From Natranaerovirga hydrolytica (lineage in GTDB: Bacteria; Bacillota; Clostridia; Lachnospirales; DSM-24629): a DNA stretch of 64,000 nt. The DNA lies in assembly GCF_004339095.1 (NCBI RefSeq), contig NZ_SMGQ01000011.1, positions 667,575 through 731,574 on the forward strand, read 5' to 3'. The translations under genes were made by a program, and so were the position numbers. Below the pieces are notes generated by a model. It did not search any database. It was not told the origin of the DNA and saw only the letters and a list, made by a program, of their open reading frames with translations. Positions 17,846 to 26,143 of the stretch are shown one piece after another; position 1 is the stretch's first letter, and the number at the start of each line of letters is the position of its first letter.

Positions 17846-19507
17846 TTATACTTCCATAATAATTGGTAAGATCATTGGATTTCTTTTGGTTTGTTTCCAT
17901 AAATAATCGCTTAATGCTTCTTTTAAAGTAGATTTTATTCTAGACCAATCTGTAATTTTTTTATTTAAACACTCATCTAATGCTTCTCTTATGACTTTTT
18001 TAGCATCTTCTATTAATGTTTCTGATTCTCTAACGTATACAAAGCCTCTTGAAATAATATCCGGCCCAGCCACAACTTCAGCAGATTGCTTACTAATGGT
18101 TACAACAACTATAATCAGACCATTCTTAGACAAGTGCTGTCTGTCTCTAAGAACAATATTTCCTACGTCACCTACACCCAGTCCATCTACTAATACAGCG
18201 TCTGCTGGAACTTTGTCTACTATTTCACCTTTTTTATCATCTAATTCCAATACATCTCCAGAATTCATTATGAAGATGTTTTTCTTTTTCATACCTAGGT
18301 CTTCCGCTAATTCTGAATGTTTCTTTAAATGTCTGTACTCACCATGTACGGGTATAAAATACTTCGGTTTAACCAATGTATGCATGATTTTTAATTCTTC
18401 TTCACAAGCATGCCCTGAAACATGGGTATCTTGGAATATTACTTTGGCACCTTTACTAAATAATTCATTAATGACTCTAGAGACTGTTTTTTCATTTCCT
18501 GGTATTGGTGATGAGCTTAATACAACTAAGTCTCCAGCTCTAATGGTTATCTTTCTATGGTTATTATATGCCATACGAGACAATGCTGCCATAGGTTCCC
18601 CTTGACTTCCTGTAGAAATAACTACAATTTGATCGTCTCTAAAATTTTTCATTTCTTCTGCTTCAATCAAAGTATTTTTAGGAATTTTTAAATAACCTAA
18701 TTCCGATGCTGTATTCACAACATTAATCATACTTCTACCTTCAACAACAATTTTTCTTTTAAATTTGCTTGCAGAATTAATAATCTGTTGTACTCTATCT
18801 ACATTAGATGCAAAGGTTGCAATAATAATCCTACTTCTTTTATTCTCTGAAAAAATGGTGTCAAATGCTTTACCTACCGTTTTTTCTGACATGGTAAATC
18901 CAGGTCTTTCTACATTGGTACTATCACATAATAATGCCAATACACCTCTCTTACCATATTCTGCTAGTCTTTGTAAGTTAATGACATCACCATAAACTGG
19001 CGTGTAATCGATTTTAAAGTCTCCAGAATGTATGATAATACCTGCCGGTGTTGTTATTGCTAATGCAACAGCATCTGCAATACTATGATTACTTCTTATA
19101 AATTCAATTTTAAAATTACCTAAAACAATAGTTTGTCCTTGCTTAACAACTTTTCTTCTTGTGCTTCTTAATAAATTGTGTTCTTTTAATTTGTTTTCTA
19201 CCAATCCTATGGTTAATTTTGTTCCATAAATAGGCACATTCATTTCTTTTAATAAGTATGGTAATGAACCAATATGGTCTTCATGCCCATGAGTAAGAAC
19301 GATTCCTTTAATTTTGTTCATATTATCTTTTAAATAAGTAAAATCAGGTATAACTAAGTCTATACCTAACATCTCATCTTCTGGAAATGCAATTCCACAA
19401 TCAACAACAATAATTTCATCTTCATACTCAAAAGCAGTTATATTCATTCCTATTTGTTCAAGACCACCTAAAGGAATAATTTTTACTTTTGATTTTTCTT
19501 TGGCCAA
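17846..19507 (-). CDS. rnjA: Ribonuclease J
   Basis: At 553 residues from the proposed TTG 19507, it compares with 555 for Bacillus RNase J1. The beta-CASP metallo-beta-lactamase core shows THGHEDHIGSLPYLL, HSGDFKIDYTP, GSQGEPMAALSRMA and PVHGEYRHLKKH. RNase J has both 5' exonuclease and endonuclease activity in mRNA decay and rRNA maturation. The TTG has GGAGG 7 nt upstream; an in-frame GTG 18 codons earlier has no ribosome site. A small ORF ends 19 nt before this start, which suggests coupling. Whether it is J1 or J2 is not settled. Confidence 0.95.
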   Translation of the reverse strand: MAKEKSKVKIIPLGGLEQIGMNITAFEYEDEIIVVDCGIAFPEDEMLGIDLVIPDFTYLKDNMNKIKGIVLTHGHEDHIGSLPYLLKEMNVPIYGTKLTIGLVENKLKEHNLLRSTRRKVVKQGQTIVLGNFKIEFIRSNHSIADAVALAITTPAGIIIHSGDFKIDYTPVYGDVINLQRLAEYGKRGVLALLCDSTNVERPGFTMSEKTVGKAFDTIFSENKRSRIIIATFASNVDRVQQIINSASKFKRKIVVEGRSMINVVNTASELGYLKIPKNTLIEAEEMKNFRDDQIVVISTGSQGEPMAALSRMAYNNHRKITIRAGDLVVLSSSPIPGNEKTVSRVINELFSKGAKVIFQDTHVSGHACEEELKIMHTLVKPKYFIPVHGEYRHLKKHSELAEDLGMKKKNIFIMNSGDVLELDDKKGEIVDKVPADAVLVDGLGVGDVGNIVLRDRQHLSKNGLIIVVVTISKQSAEVVAGPDIISRGFVYVRESETLIEDAKKVIREALDECLNKKITDWSRIKSTLKEALSDYLWKQTKRNPMILPIIMEV

Positions 19508-19526
19508 AACGCCACCTCCATATTTT

Positions 19527-19640
19527 TTATACAACCGATCTATTGTAATTTGGTTTTTCACACATATAAATTAAACCTTCTAATTTGTCTTTAGAAAGCA
19601 AATTTATATTATGTATTCTATTGTTTAAGAAAGTATACAT
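19527..19640 (-). CDS. Small ORF of 37 codons between fur and RNase J (hypothetical)
   Basis: ATG 19640 follows AAGAAGG by 7 nt and opens a frame of 37 residues (begins MYTFLNNRIHNINLLS, ends EKPNYNRSVV) that stops 19 nt before the RNase J start, with the RNase J ribosome site directly behind the stop. That spacing is what a coupled upstream gene would show. The frame also stays open for 17 codons upstream of the ATG but without a good start. I recognise no family, and no membrane segment is visible. It may be a real small protein, a leader peptide for RNase J, or chance. Confidence 0.4.
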   Translation of the reverse strand: MYTFLNNRIHNINLLSKDKLEGLIYMCEKPNYNRSVV

Positions 19641-19717
19641 CAATATACCTTCTTTAATAAAGAACGACTTGAATTGCTCTTTATAATTTATTTAAAATAA
19701 ATTTATAATAGTCATAA

Positions 19718-20164
19718 TTAGTTATCGTTGGTACATTTTTCACAAACACCATAAAATTTCACTTTATGATCCGTCACTTTAAATTTAAAAGTTTTCTCAA
19801 TTTCATCTTCTAAATTATCCAATAAGTCATCTTCAACTTCGTAGACTTTACCACATGTATTGCAGATTAAATGATGATGATGATGCTCATTATCATTTTT
19901 ACCAATTTCGTAACGAACGAATCCATCATCTAAGTTTAATTTTTCAATTAAATCTAGCTCTAATAAGAGTTGTACCGTTCTATAGACCGTAGCTAACCCT
20001 ATTTCTGGGCAATCTACTTTTACCAGCTCATATATTTCTTCAGCTGTTAAGTGTTCACCTTCGTGCTTTTCTAATATTTCAAGAATTGTACGTCTTTGTG
20101 TGGTTAATTTTAATCCTTTTTCTTTTAATTTTTTCTTTAATTCATAAGAGTCTTTTGATGACAT
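19718..20164 (-). CDS. Fur-family metalloregulator (Fur/PerR/Zur)
   Basis: About 148 residues: winged-helix domain (TTQRRTILEILEKHEGEHLT, ATVYRTVQLLLELDLI), His-rich hinge (NEHHHHHLICNTCG) and dimerisation domain with two CxxC pairs (CNTC, CEKC) for structural zinc. Regulators of this family repress iron, zinc or peroxide genes when metal is bound. Which subtype it is cannot be settled by eye. ATG 20164 is chosen because GGGGGA lies 8 nt before it; the first possible TTG overlaps that site. It sits behind a consensus promoter. Confidence 0.9.
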   Translation of the reverse strand: MSSKDSYELKKKLKEKGLKLTTQRRTILEILEKHEGEHLTAEEIYELVKVDCPEIGLATVYRTVQLLLELDLIEKLNLDDGFVRYEIGKNDNEHHHHHLICNTCGKVYEVEDDLLDNLEDEIEKTFKFKVTDHKVKFYGVCEKCTNDN

Positions 20165-20200
20165 ACGCAATTCCCCCAATAAATTCCAAAATACTATCTT

Positions 20201-20229
20201 ATTATAAGTTTCTTTTGACCTTTTGTCAA
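20201..20229 (-). promoter_or_regulatory. Perfect-consensus SigA promoter of the fur gene
   Basis: TTGACA (20224-20229), 17 nt, TATAAT (20201-20206): both hexamers are exact. A strong constitutive promoter for a regulator suggests that it is limited by repression; no clear Fur box is seen over it. Confidence 0.85.
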
Positions 20230-20289
20230 TTCGTATATATTCAATTCATATCTTTGGTCTATTATTTTACTGTCATAGTATAATTATTG

Positions 20290-20568
20290 CTATATTTCCA
20301 AATCATATTCATCAATTTTTGCTTCAAATATTTTTGAGACAAAAGTCAATTCTTCTTCATTTTCAAGAATCTCATAGGTTACTTCTTCATTATCATCTAC
20401 TTCTTTTTCTTTCAATATATAAGCTTCTACTTCTTGATTGGTTTCATCTTCATCTTCCGTAACAAGTAAATAAGTTGCATTATTTATTTTTACTTCTTCC
20501 ATGATGTAAAAAACAACTTTTTCGTCACTGCCTTCAATATTAAATTCTACTCTATTATCTTCTTTCAT
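20290..20568 (-). CDS. DUF1292 protein (YrzB-like)
   Basis: A 92-residue, strongly acidic protein of the DUF1292 family (starts MKEDNRVEFNIEGSDEKVVF, with YLLVTEDEDETNQEVEAYIL in the middle). Its function is unknown. In Firmicutes it is almost always encoded next to ruvX and ireB, as here (yrzL-yrrK-yrzB order). It lies 26 nt after ruvX and has an AGGTG ribosome site. It has no membrane segment or cysteines. Confidence 0.85.
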   Translation of the reverse strand: MKEDNRVEFNIEGSDEKVVFYIMEEVKINNATYLLVTEDEDETNQEVEAYILKEKEVDDNEEVTYEILENEEELTFVSKIFEAKIDEYDLEI

Positions 20569-20594
20569 TATTTCACCTCTTTGTCTTTTTAAAA

Positions 20595-21017
20595 CTAAAT
20601 CTTGTTACTGTCTAAATAACCTTGCAAAATAAAAACTGCAGCCATTTTATCAATAACTTTTTTTCTTTTTTTTCTACTAACATCAGCTTCTATTAAGGTT
20701 CTTTTTGCAAACATGGTACTTAACCTTTCATCCCATGTAATGACTGGAAGCCCTAATTGTTCTTCTAACTTTTTTTGAAACACGAGTGTCTTTTCAGCTC
20801 TTTCACCTAATGTATTATTCATGTTTTTAGGCAAACCTAAGACAATTCTTTCTACTTGATACTCATCAACTATTTCTTTTAATCTATAAATGGTTTTTTT
20901 GATATTGTCTTCTTCTTCTCTATTAATGACTTCTAATCCTTGTGCGGTCCACCCCATCAAATCACTTACAGCTACACCCACAGTCTTAGAACCAAAGTCC
21001 AACCCTAATACTCTCAA
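20595..21017 (-). CDS. ruvX: Putative Holliday junction resolvase / pre-16S rRNA nuclease (YqgF)
   Basis: About 140 residues with an RNase H-like fold: [15 protein letters not shown] carries the first catalytic Asp, [12 protein letters not shown] and [11 protein letters not shown] follow, and [20 protein letters not shown] closes the domain. The family is annotated as a Holliday junction resolvase, and the E. coli member trims the 5' end of 16S rRNA. TTG 21017 is preferred since GAGG lies 7 nt before it. It belongs to the ireB-ruvX-DUF1292 cluster. Confidence 0.93.
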   Translation of the reverse strand: MRVLGLDFGSKTVGVAVSDLMGWTAQGLEVINREEEDNIKKTIYRLKEIVDEYQVERIVLGLPKNMNNTLGERAEKTLVFQKKLEEQLGLPVITWDERLSTMFAKRTLIEADVSRKKRKKVIDKMAAVFILQGYLDSNKI

Positions 21018-21075
21018 TGACACACCTCATATAGTTTATTTTTATCATTTTGTTTTCAAATGAAAATCAACTTAC

Positions 21076-21111
21076 AATAAAATAGTAGCATAAAATCAAT
21101 TTATCCTACTA
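21076..21111 (-). terminator. Probable terminator after ireB
   Basis: TAGTAG-G-ATAAA pairs with TTTAT-G-CTACTA (11 bp around one mismatch), then TTTTATTG on the minus strand. Confidence 0.6.
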
Positions 21112-21148
21112 ATTTTATCTTAACCTCCGAATCTAACTTGACATTCAC

Positions 21149-21415
21149 TTATATTTTTTTAAAATTATTTTTTATATAATCATTTAATAATTCTTCTAAT
21201 AGTTCATCTCTTTCAATTTTCATAATCTTACTTCTTGCATTATCATAGCTGGTAATATACGTTGGATCTCCTGACAAAATATACCCTACTATTTGATTAA
21301 TAGGATTATACCCTTTCTTGGTTAAAGCATTATATACTTGTGTGAGAACTTCTTTTGCTTCATTCTCTTGTTCCTTTTCTACTTTGAAAAATTGAGTGTA
21401 ATTGAATTTCTCCAT
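21149..21415 (-). CDS. ireB: IreB-family regulatory phosphoprotein
   Basis: At 88 residues it matches the IreB/YrzL (DUF965) family: [20 protein letters not shown] is the family hallmark, with [21 protein letters not shown] at the end. In Enterococcus IreB is phosphorylated on N-terminal threonines by the IreK Ser/Thr kinase and dampens cephalosporin resistance; here Thr7 is the candidate. The usual upstream alaS is absent, and mtaB takes its place. Confidence 0.92.
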   Translation of the reverse strand: MEKFNYTQFFKVEKEQENEAKEVLTQVYNALTKKGYNPINQIVGYILSGDPTYITSYDNARSKIMKIERDELLEELLNDYIKNNFKKI

Positions 21416-21478
21416 TGTCTCACATCCTTATATCCACTTATCATTTGAAAACATATAATAGTATTACTTACTTATATA

Positions 21479-21520
21479 TTATAATAAAAGCTGGAATAAT
21501 TCAATTGAATTTTATTATAA
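21479..21520 (-). terminator. Inverted repeat at the mtaB stop, possible terminator
   Basis: TTATAATAAAA (21510-21520, minus) and TTTTATTATAA (21479-21489) form a perfect 11-bp repeat around an inner AATTCAATTGAATT palindrome. It includes the mtaB stop region and is entirely A/T in the outer stem, so strength as a terminator is doubtful. Confidence 0.45.
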
Positions 21521-22819
21521 TTTTATTTCACCCATTAATAAATCATTAATATTTTCATTTATTTTAACTTGGTGTATTTGATTTTGTATATTTTTTTCTT
21601 TTACTGCAACCTTTATATACCTTTTCGTATGCCCTATTGTATATTTTTCTTCTTTCATAGTGAGCATTTCCTCAAAAAGAACTTCTTCATTTTTATTTAA
21701 GAAATTTTTAATATAAGTGTGTTTTTGTTCTTGGGTCAATTGGATTAAAACTTGACTTCTTTTTGACTTAATCTGTTCCGGTACTTGATTTTTAAAATCT
21801 GCTGCTTTTGTACCTTCTCTTTTTGAATATTTAAAAACATGAACATCACTAAATCCTATGGCACTTACAAATTCACAAGTATGATTAAATTCATCTTCTG
21901 TCTCTCCCGGGAATCCAACAATAATATCTGTTGTAATGGCTGGATAATCATAATATTCCCTTAGAATAGATACTTTCTTAGCATACTCTTTGGTTGTGTA
22001 TTTCCGATTCATCCTTTTTAATGTCTCATCATCTCCACTTTGCAAGGATAAATGAAAATGTGGACATACTTTTTCTAACAGACTTATTTCTTTGGCAAAT
22101 TTTTCAGTAATCAAATTGGGGTCTAATGAACCTAATCGAATTCTTTCCAACCCTTCTATTTCATTTGCTTCTTTTAACAAACTTAATAAATCAACATTAT
22201 GTAAGTCTTTACCATATGAAGCCAAATGTATTCCTGTTAGCACCACTTCTTTGTAACCATTTTTCATTAACGTATGGATTTCTTTCAGTACATCTTCTTT
22301 AATTCTACTGCGTACTCTGCCTCTCATAAATGGAATGATACAGTAGGTACAGAATTGATTGCACCCGTCTTGAATCTTTATATACGCCCTTGTCTTTCCA
22401 TCTACTTTACTTACTTTTAAAGGTTCGTATTCTGTTGTTTGATTAATATCTATAACATAATTTTTCTTTTTTTCTTGATTCATATAGTTTTCTACAATTG
22501 CTAAAACATCATTTTTTTTATTGTTGCCAATGACAAGATCAATGCTTTTTTCTTTTTCTAAACTTTCTTTTGCCGCTTGAGCATAACAGCCTACCACCAC
22601 AACAATAGACTCATTATTCTGTTTTTTTACTTTGTTGATGATTTGTCTTGATTTTTTATCTGCCATATTTGTAACCGTACATGTATTAACAATATAGATG
22701 TCTGCTTTTTCCTTGAAAGATACGATGTTATATCCTTCATTTTCGAATAGCTGAACAATGGCATCTGTTTCATACTGGTTAACCTTACACCCCAGTGTAT
22801 GAAATGCTACACTTTTCAT
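21515..22819 (-). CDS. mtaB: tRNA t6A37 C2-methylthiotransferase
   Basis: At 434 residues it has the three-domain MTTase layout: UPF0004 N-terminal domain (TLGCKVNQYETDA, VNTCTVTNMADKKSRQ, VVGCYAQ; three cluster Cys), a radical SAM core (QDGCNQFCTYCIIPFMRGRV, with CxxxCxxC) and a C-terminal TRAM-like domain. It converts t6A37 to ms2t6A37 in tRNAs reading ANN codons. The GKTRAYIKIQDG run and length fit MtaB rather than MiaB. It lies upstream of ireB and divergently from the HPr-like gene. Confidence 0.95.
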   Translation of the reverse strand: MKSVAFHTLGCKVNQYETDAIVQLFENEGYNIVSFKEKADIYIVNTCTVTNMADKKSRQIINKVKKQNNESIVVVVGCYAQAAKESLEKEKSIDLVIGNNKKNDVLAIVENYMNQEKKKNYVIDINQTTEYEPLKVSKVDGKTRAYIKIQDGCNQFCTYCIIPFMRGRVRSRIKEDVLKEIHTLMKNGYKEVVLTGIHLASYGKDLHNVDLLSLLKEANEIEGLERIRLGSLDPNLITEKFAKEISLLEKVCPHFHLSLQSGDDETLKRMNRKYTTKEYAKKVSILREYYDYPAITTDIIVGFPGETEDEFNHTCEFVSAIGFSDVHVFKYSKREGTKAADFKNQVPEQIKSKRSQVLIQLTQEQKHTYIKNFLNKNEEVLFEEMLTMKEEKYTIGHTKRYIKVAVKEKNIQNQIHQVKINENINDLLMGEIKL

Positions 22820-22932
22820 TAGACTACCTCATTTCAGTTCTTAATTCTTTATTTCTTTATGCAATATATGTGTTTATTAAATTCATTTTGTGCAATTTTG
22901 AATTATATTTTTAACTTAATTTATAAATTCCA

Positions 22933-22961
22933 TTGACAACCTTTACCATATTAGGTACTAT
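22933..22961 (+). promoter_or_regulatory. SigA promoter of the HPr-like gene
   Basis: TTGACA (22933-22938), 17 nt, TACTAT (22956-22961), then an AAAGGAG ribosome site at 22979 and ATG at 22995. Confidence 0.83.
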
Positions 22962-22994
22962 ATTCTTATAGAAAAGAAAAAGGAGTGGTATTTT

Positions 22995-23228
22995 ATGATT
23001 AAATTAAAAGTTTCATTAAGTTCAATCGATAAAGTAAAAAGTTTTGTTAACACCATTAGTAAATTCAATTGCGAATTTGACTTAATCTCTGGAAGATATG
23101 TTATTGACGCAAAATCAATTATGGGTATCTTCAGTTTAGATTTATCCAAGCCAATCGAACTTCAAATCCATACCAATGATGAGAAAGATGAAGTTCTTGA
23201 GGCTCTAAAAGAATATATCGTAGAGTAA
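22995..23228 (+). CDS. HPr/Crh-like protein without the phosphocarrier histidine
   Basis: A 77-residue protein with the HPr fold pattern: the Ser-loop KSIMGIFSLDL aligns with KSIMGVMSL of HPr, so Ser41 matches HPr Ser46, the HPrK target. The segment that normally reads GLHARPA is replaced by SSIDKVKSFV, with no histidine, so it cannot relay phosphate to PTS enzymes. That combination resembles Crh, the catabolite co-regulator of Bacillus. It is a single-gene unit on plus with its own promoter and terminator. A role with CcpA is inference only. Confidence 0.8.
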   Translation: MIKLKVSLSSIDKVKSFVNTISKFNCEFDLISGRYVIDAKSIMGIFSLDLSKPIELQIHTNDEKDEVLEALKEYIVE

Positions 23229-23241
23229 TCTTAAGTAATAA

Positions 23242-23280
23242 GTAGAAAACTAACACCTTGTTAGATTTTCTACTTTTTTT
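23242..23280 (+). terminator. Terminator of the HPr-like gene
   Basis: GTAGAAAA-CTAAC pairs with GTTAG-A-TTTTCTAC and is followed by TTTTTTT. It also ends at the thiI stop and could act weakly in both directions. Confidence 0.85.
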
Positions 23281-23281
23281 G

Positions 23282-24451
23282 TTAGATTTTTATGACTTCT
23301 GTCTGGTCTAAAGATTCTTGAATTAACACATCAATTTTTTCTAATTTTCTTTCGGACTTCTCTATACTTTTCAGATTAGGCTTTGTAACAGGATGTTTTG
23401 CTACAAATATGGTGCAACAATCTTCGTATGGCAATATAGAGGTTTCATAGGTTCCAATTTTCTCAGATATATTTACAATTTCTTGTTTGTCTAAAGCGAT
23501 TAAAGGTCTAAATACTGGCAACTGACAGACGGCATTGGTTGTTGTTAAGCTTTGTATGGTTTGACTTGCTACCTGCCCTAGACTTTCTCCTGTTACCAAT
23601 GCTAAGCCTTTATTATTTTTAGCAATTGTTTCTGCCATTTGCATCATAACTCTTCGCATAATAATGGTTAGTTCTTCATGTGGACATGTTTCATAAATAT
23701 ACAATTGAATGTCTGTAAAGGGCACAACATGCAAATTGATTCTCCCAGTATACTCGCCAAGTTGTTTGGCTAAATCAATGACTTTTTGTTTTGCTCGTTC
23801 ACTGGTATAGGGATGTGAGTGATAATATACCGCATCCAGTGCAACACCTCTTTTTGCAATCATCCATCCTGCTACTGGACTATCAATACCACCGGACAAT
23901 AACAACATTGCCTTACCAGCAGAGCCAATTGGCATCCCACCTAATCCTCTAACTTCTTTTGAGTAAATATAAACTTTATTCCTTAATTCAACCATGATTT
24001 TTTCTTGTGGTTGTTTAACATCCACTTTTAATTCTTTATATTCTTCTAATAAAAGAGAACCTATTTCTTTTGCGATTTCCATAGAATTCAATGGATAATT
24101 TTTATTGGCACGTCTTGCATACACTTTAAACGTAAAGTTTTTTTCTTCGTATTCTTGTTCAATATGATTAATGGCTAATTTTTTTATGGCCTCAAAATCA
24201 AAATCGTCTAAAACGCTTACTGGACATATACTAACAATTCCAAAGACTTTTTTCAGTTCTTTTAGGACTTCTTCATAATCAAAATCCGATACCGCTTCTA
24301 CAAAAATTCTACCTTGTTCTTTTTTTGTAACAAACTCCCCTTGTTTCTTAAGTTTTATTTTTATTTGTTGTACTAAATAGTTTTCAAATACGTATCTATT
24401 TTTTCCTTTTATAGCAATTTCACCGTATTTAATCAAAAAAGCTTTTATCAT
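23282..24451 (-). CDS. thiI: tRNA 4-thiouridine synthase ThiI
   Basis: About 389 residues: NFLD and THUMP domains (1-165), then a PP-loop ATPase with LLLSGGIDSPVAGWMIAKRG and CQLPVFRPLIALDKQEI. It adenylates U8 of tRNA for thiolation. It ends without the rhodanese domain of the E. coli protein, as in Bacillus, where a dedicated cysteine desulfurase hands sulfur over directly. That partner is encoded immediately upstream, with a single base between its stop and ATG 24451. An upstream in-frame GTG would lie inside the ribosome site. Confidence 0.94.
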   Translation of the reverse strand: MIKAFLIKYGEIAIKGKNRYVFENYLVQQIKIKLKKQGEFVTKKEQGRIFVEAVSDFDYEEVLKELKKVFGIVSICPVSVLDDFDFEAIKKLAINHIEQEYEEKNFTFKVYARRANKNYPLNSMEIAKEIGSLLLEEYKELKVDVKQPQEKIMVELRNKVYIYSKEVRGLGGMPIGSAGKAMLLLSGGIDSPVAGWMIAKRGVALDAVYYHSHPYTSERAKQKVIDLAKQLGEYTGRINLHVVPFTDIQLYIYETCPHEELTIIMRRVMMQMAETIAKNNKGLALVTGESLGQVASQTIQSLTTTNAVCQLPVFRPLIALDKQEIVNISEKIGTYETSILPYEDCCTIFVAKHPVTKPNLKSIEKSERKLEKIDVLIQESLDQTEVIKI

Positions 24452-24452
24452 T

Positions 24453-25622
24453 TTATTTACCACCTTTAACGTACTTTCTTAAAAACATGACTTCTTTTTT
24501 TAATTTTTCTACACAGTAATCCACTTCATCTTCTGTATTGGTTATTGAAAAACTAAATCGAATGGATTCATCTATTTGATTGATATTTAAACCAATGGCT
24601 TTCAATGTATTGCTGATGCTGTTTTTATTAGATGAACAAGCTGATCCTGTAGAAACATAAATCTGACTATTTTCTAATGTATGCATTAACACTTCACTTC
24701 TAATGTTTTTAAATCTTACATTTAATATATGAGGTGCCGATATTTCTTCTTCACCATTTACAAAAACATCTTCTATATTGTTTAGTATTTCCCTGGTTAG
24801 TTTAGTTTTAATCTTTACTAAATAAGCATTATTCTTTCCAATATGATCATACATCATTTGTGCCGCTGTAGAAAAACCAACAATCCCTGGTACATTTTCT
24901 GTTCCTGACCTTAATCCTCTTTGATGGTTGCCACCAAAGATCAAAGGTTTAATCTTGGTTTTTTCTTTTATATATAATAATCCTATTCCTTTGGGTCCAT
25001 GGATTTTATGGCTACTGACACTTAATAAATCTATATTATTTTTATTAGGGTGTATGATGAACTTTCCGAAAGATTGAACGCCATCAACGTGAAATAAAGT
25101 ATGTGGATTTTTCTCTTTTATGATCTGCCCTATTTCTTCTATGGGTTGAATGGTTCCCAACTCATTATTAACATGCATAATAGATACTAAAATTGTATCT
25201 TCTCTTATGGCTTCTTTTAATTCAATTAAATCTATTAAACCATTTTTATCAACTGGTATAATGGTGATTTCATATTCGTCAATCAACCCCAAAGTTTCTA
25301 AATTTTTAATCACATTCATTACCGATGGATGCTCTATTGATGATGTGATGATATGCCTTCCATTTCGCCTGTTGGCTAGAGCCGTGCCCGTAATGGACCA
25401 ATTATTAGATTCTGTTCCACCTGATGTAAAATAGATTTCTTTCTCATCTACTTTCAAAATATCTGCAAAGATTTTTTTAGAGGACTTAACTAAATTTTCT
25501 GCCGCAATCCCTTTATTATGCAATGAAGATGTATTACCATATTCTTCAAAAGCATCTATCATCTTTTCAATAACTTCTTTAAATGGTTTTGTTGTGGCTG
25601 CATGATCAAAATACACTTCCAT
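24453..25622 (-). CDS. Cysteine desulfurase (NifS/IscS family, ThiI partner)
   Basis: A 389-residue PLP enzyme. The Lys Schiff-base site is SVSSHKIHGPKGIG, the PLP His is in MHVNNELGTIQP, and the active-site Cys lies in VSTGSACSSNK. It takes sulfur from cysteine as a persulfide. The lack of iscU/sufU neighbours and the one-base spacing to thiI make it the NifZ-like donor for tRNA s4U; a wider role in iron-sulfur assembly cannot be excluded. Confidence 0.93.
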   Translation of the reverse strand: MEVYFDHAATTKPFKEVIEKMIDAFEEYGNTSSLHNKGIAAENLVKSSKKIFADILKVDEKEIYFTSGGTESNNWSITGTALANRRNGRHIITSSIEHPSVMNVIKNLETLGLIDEYEITIIPVDKNGLIDLIELKEAIREDTILVSIMHVNNELGTIQPIEEIGQIIKEKNPHTLFHVDGVQSFGKFIIHPNKNNIDLLSVSSHKIHGPKGIGLLYIKEKTKIKPLIFGGNHQRGLRSGTENVPGIVGFSTAAQMMYDHIGKNNAYLVKIKTKLTREILNNIEDVFVNGEEEISAPHILNVRFKNIRSEVLMHTLENSQIYVSTGSACSSNKNSISNTLKAIGLNINQIDESIRFSFSITNTEDEVDYCVEKLKKEVMFLRKYVKGGK

Positions 25623-25653
25623 TAATCCTACTCCATTCTATAAAACATTGAAA

Positions 25654-25714
25654 AAGCAGGCATTAGCAAGAAAGCAGATTTTTTCTGCTTTCTTATTATA
25701 ACAATGACCTGCTT
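25654..25714 (-). terminator. Nested double hairpin after cheY
   Basis: An inner perfect 11-bp stem (AAGAAAGCAGA with TCTGCTTTCTT, 5-nt loop) sits inside an outer stem (AAGCAGG-T-CATT with AATG-CCTGCTT) that is followed by TTTTT on the minus strand. It lies 62 nt past the cheY stop and before the desulfurase gene. It can terminate cheY transcripts; the concentric arrangement is uncommon. Confidence 0.7.
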
Positions 25715-25776
25715 AAAAATTTTATATGATTATTCACATTTATGATGTTACAGGTTTTCTTAACCGTATTAAAATA

Positions 25777-26142
25777 CTATTTCAAAACATTTTCAATGGC
25801 TTGTATAACCCTTGTTTTTTGAAATGGCTTTACAATAAAATCTTTGGCTCCATTTTTAATTGAATCAATGACCATTGGTTGTTGCCCCATTGCTGAACAC
25901 ATGATTACTTTGGAGTTAGGGCTTACTTTTATGATTTCTGGTAAAGCAGTTACACCATCCATTTCTGGCATGGTAATATCTAATGTAATAATGTCTGGCT
26001 GTAATTCTTTTGCTTTTTGAATGGCTTCTACACCGTTACTTGCTTCACCTACAACTTCAAAATTACCTTCTTCTGTTAGCATTTTTTTTAAAACTGTTCT
26101 CATAAAAACAGCATCATCTACAATAAGAACTTTTGTTGACAT
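25777..26142 (-). CDS. cheY: CheY-type single-domain response regulator
   Basis: 121 residues, receiver domain only. Acidic pocket VDD near residue 9, phospho-acceptor Asp55 in DIITLDITMPEMDG, Ser/Ala switch in IMCSAMGQQ, Lys in DFIVKPFQ. No output domain, so it would act by binding a partner such as the FliM switch. The sequence (VLIVDDAVFMRTVLKKML) is of the clostridial CheY type. ATG 26142 has GAGGAGG upstream and starts one base after the rsmE stop. A chemoreceptor is encoded at 50-52 kb; no other chemotaxis genes are present. Confidence 0.93.
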   Translation of the reverse strand: MSTKVLIVDDAVFMRTVLKKMLTEEGNFEVVGEASNGVEAIQKAKELQPDIITLDITMPEMDGVTALPEIIKVSPNSKVIMCSAMGQQPMVIDSIKNGAKDFIVKPFQKTRVIQAIENVLK

Positions 26143-26143
26143 T

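Noticed and set aside
17991-18605. 204-codon open frame opposite RNase J
   Set aside because: It lies wholly antisense to a conserved gene and its product is Ser/Thr/Ile-rich low-complexity sequence typical of shadow frames.
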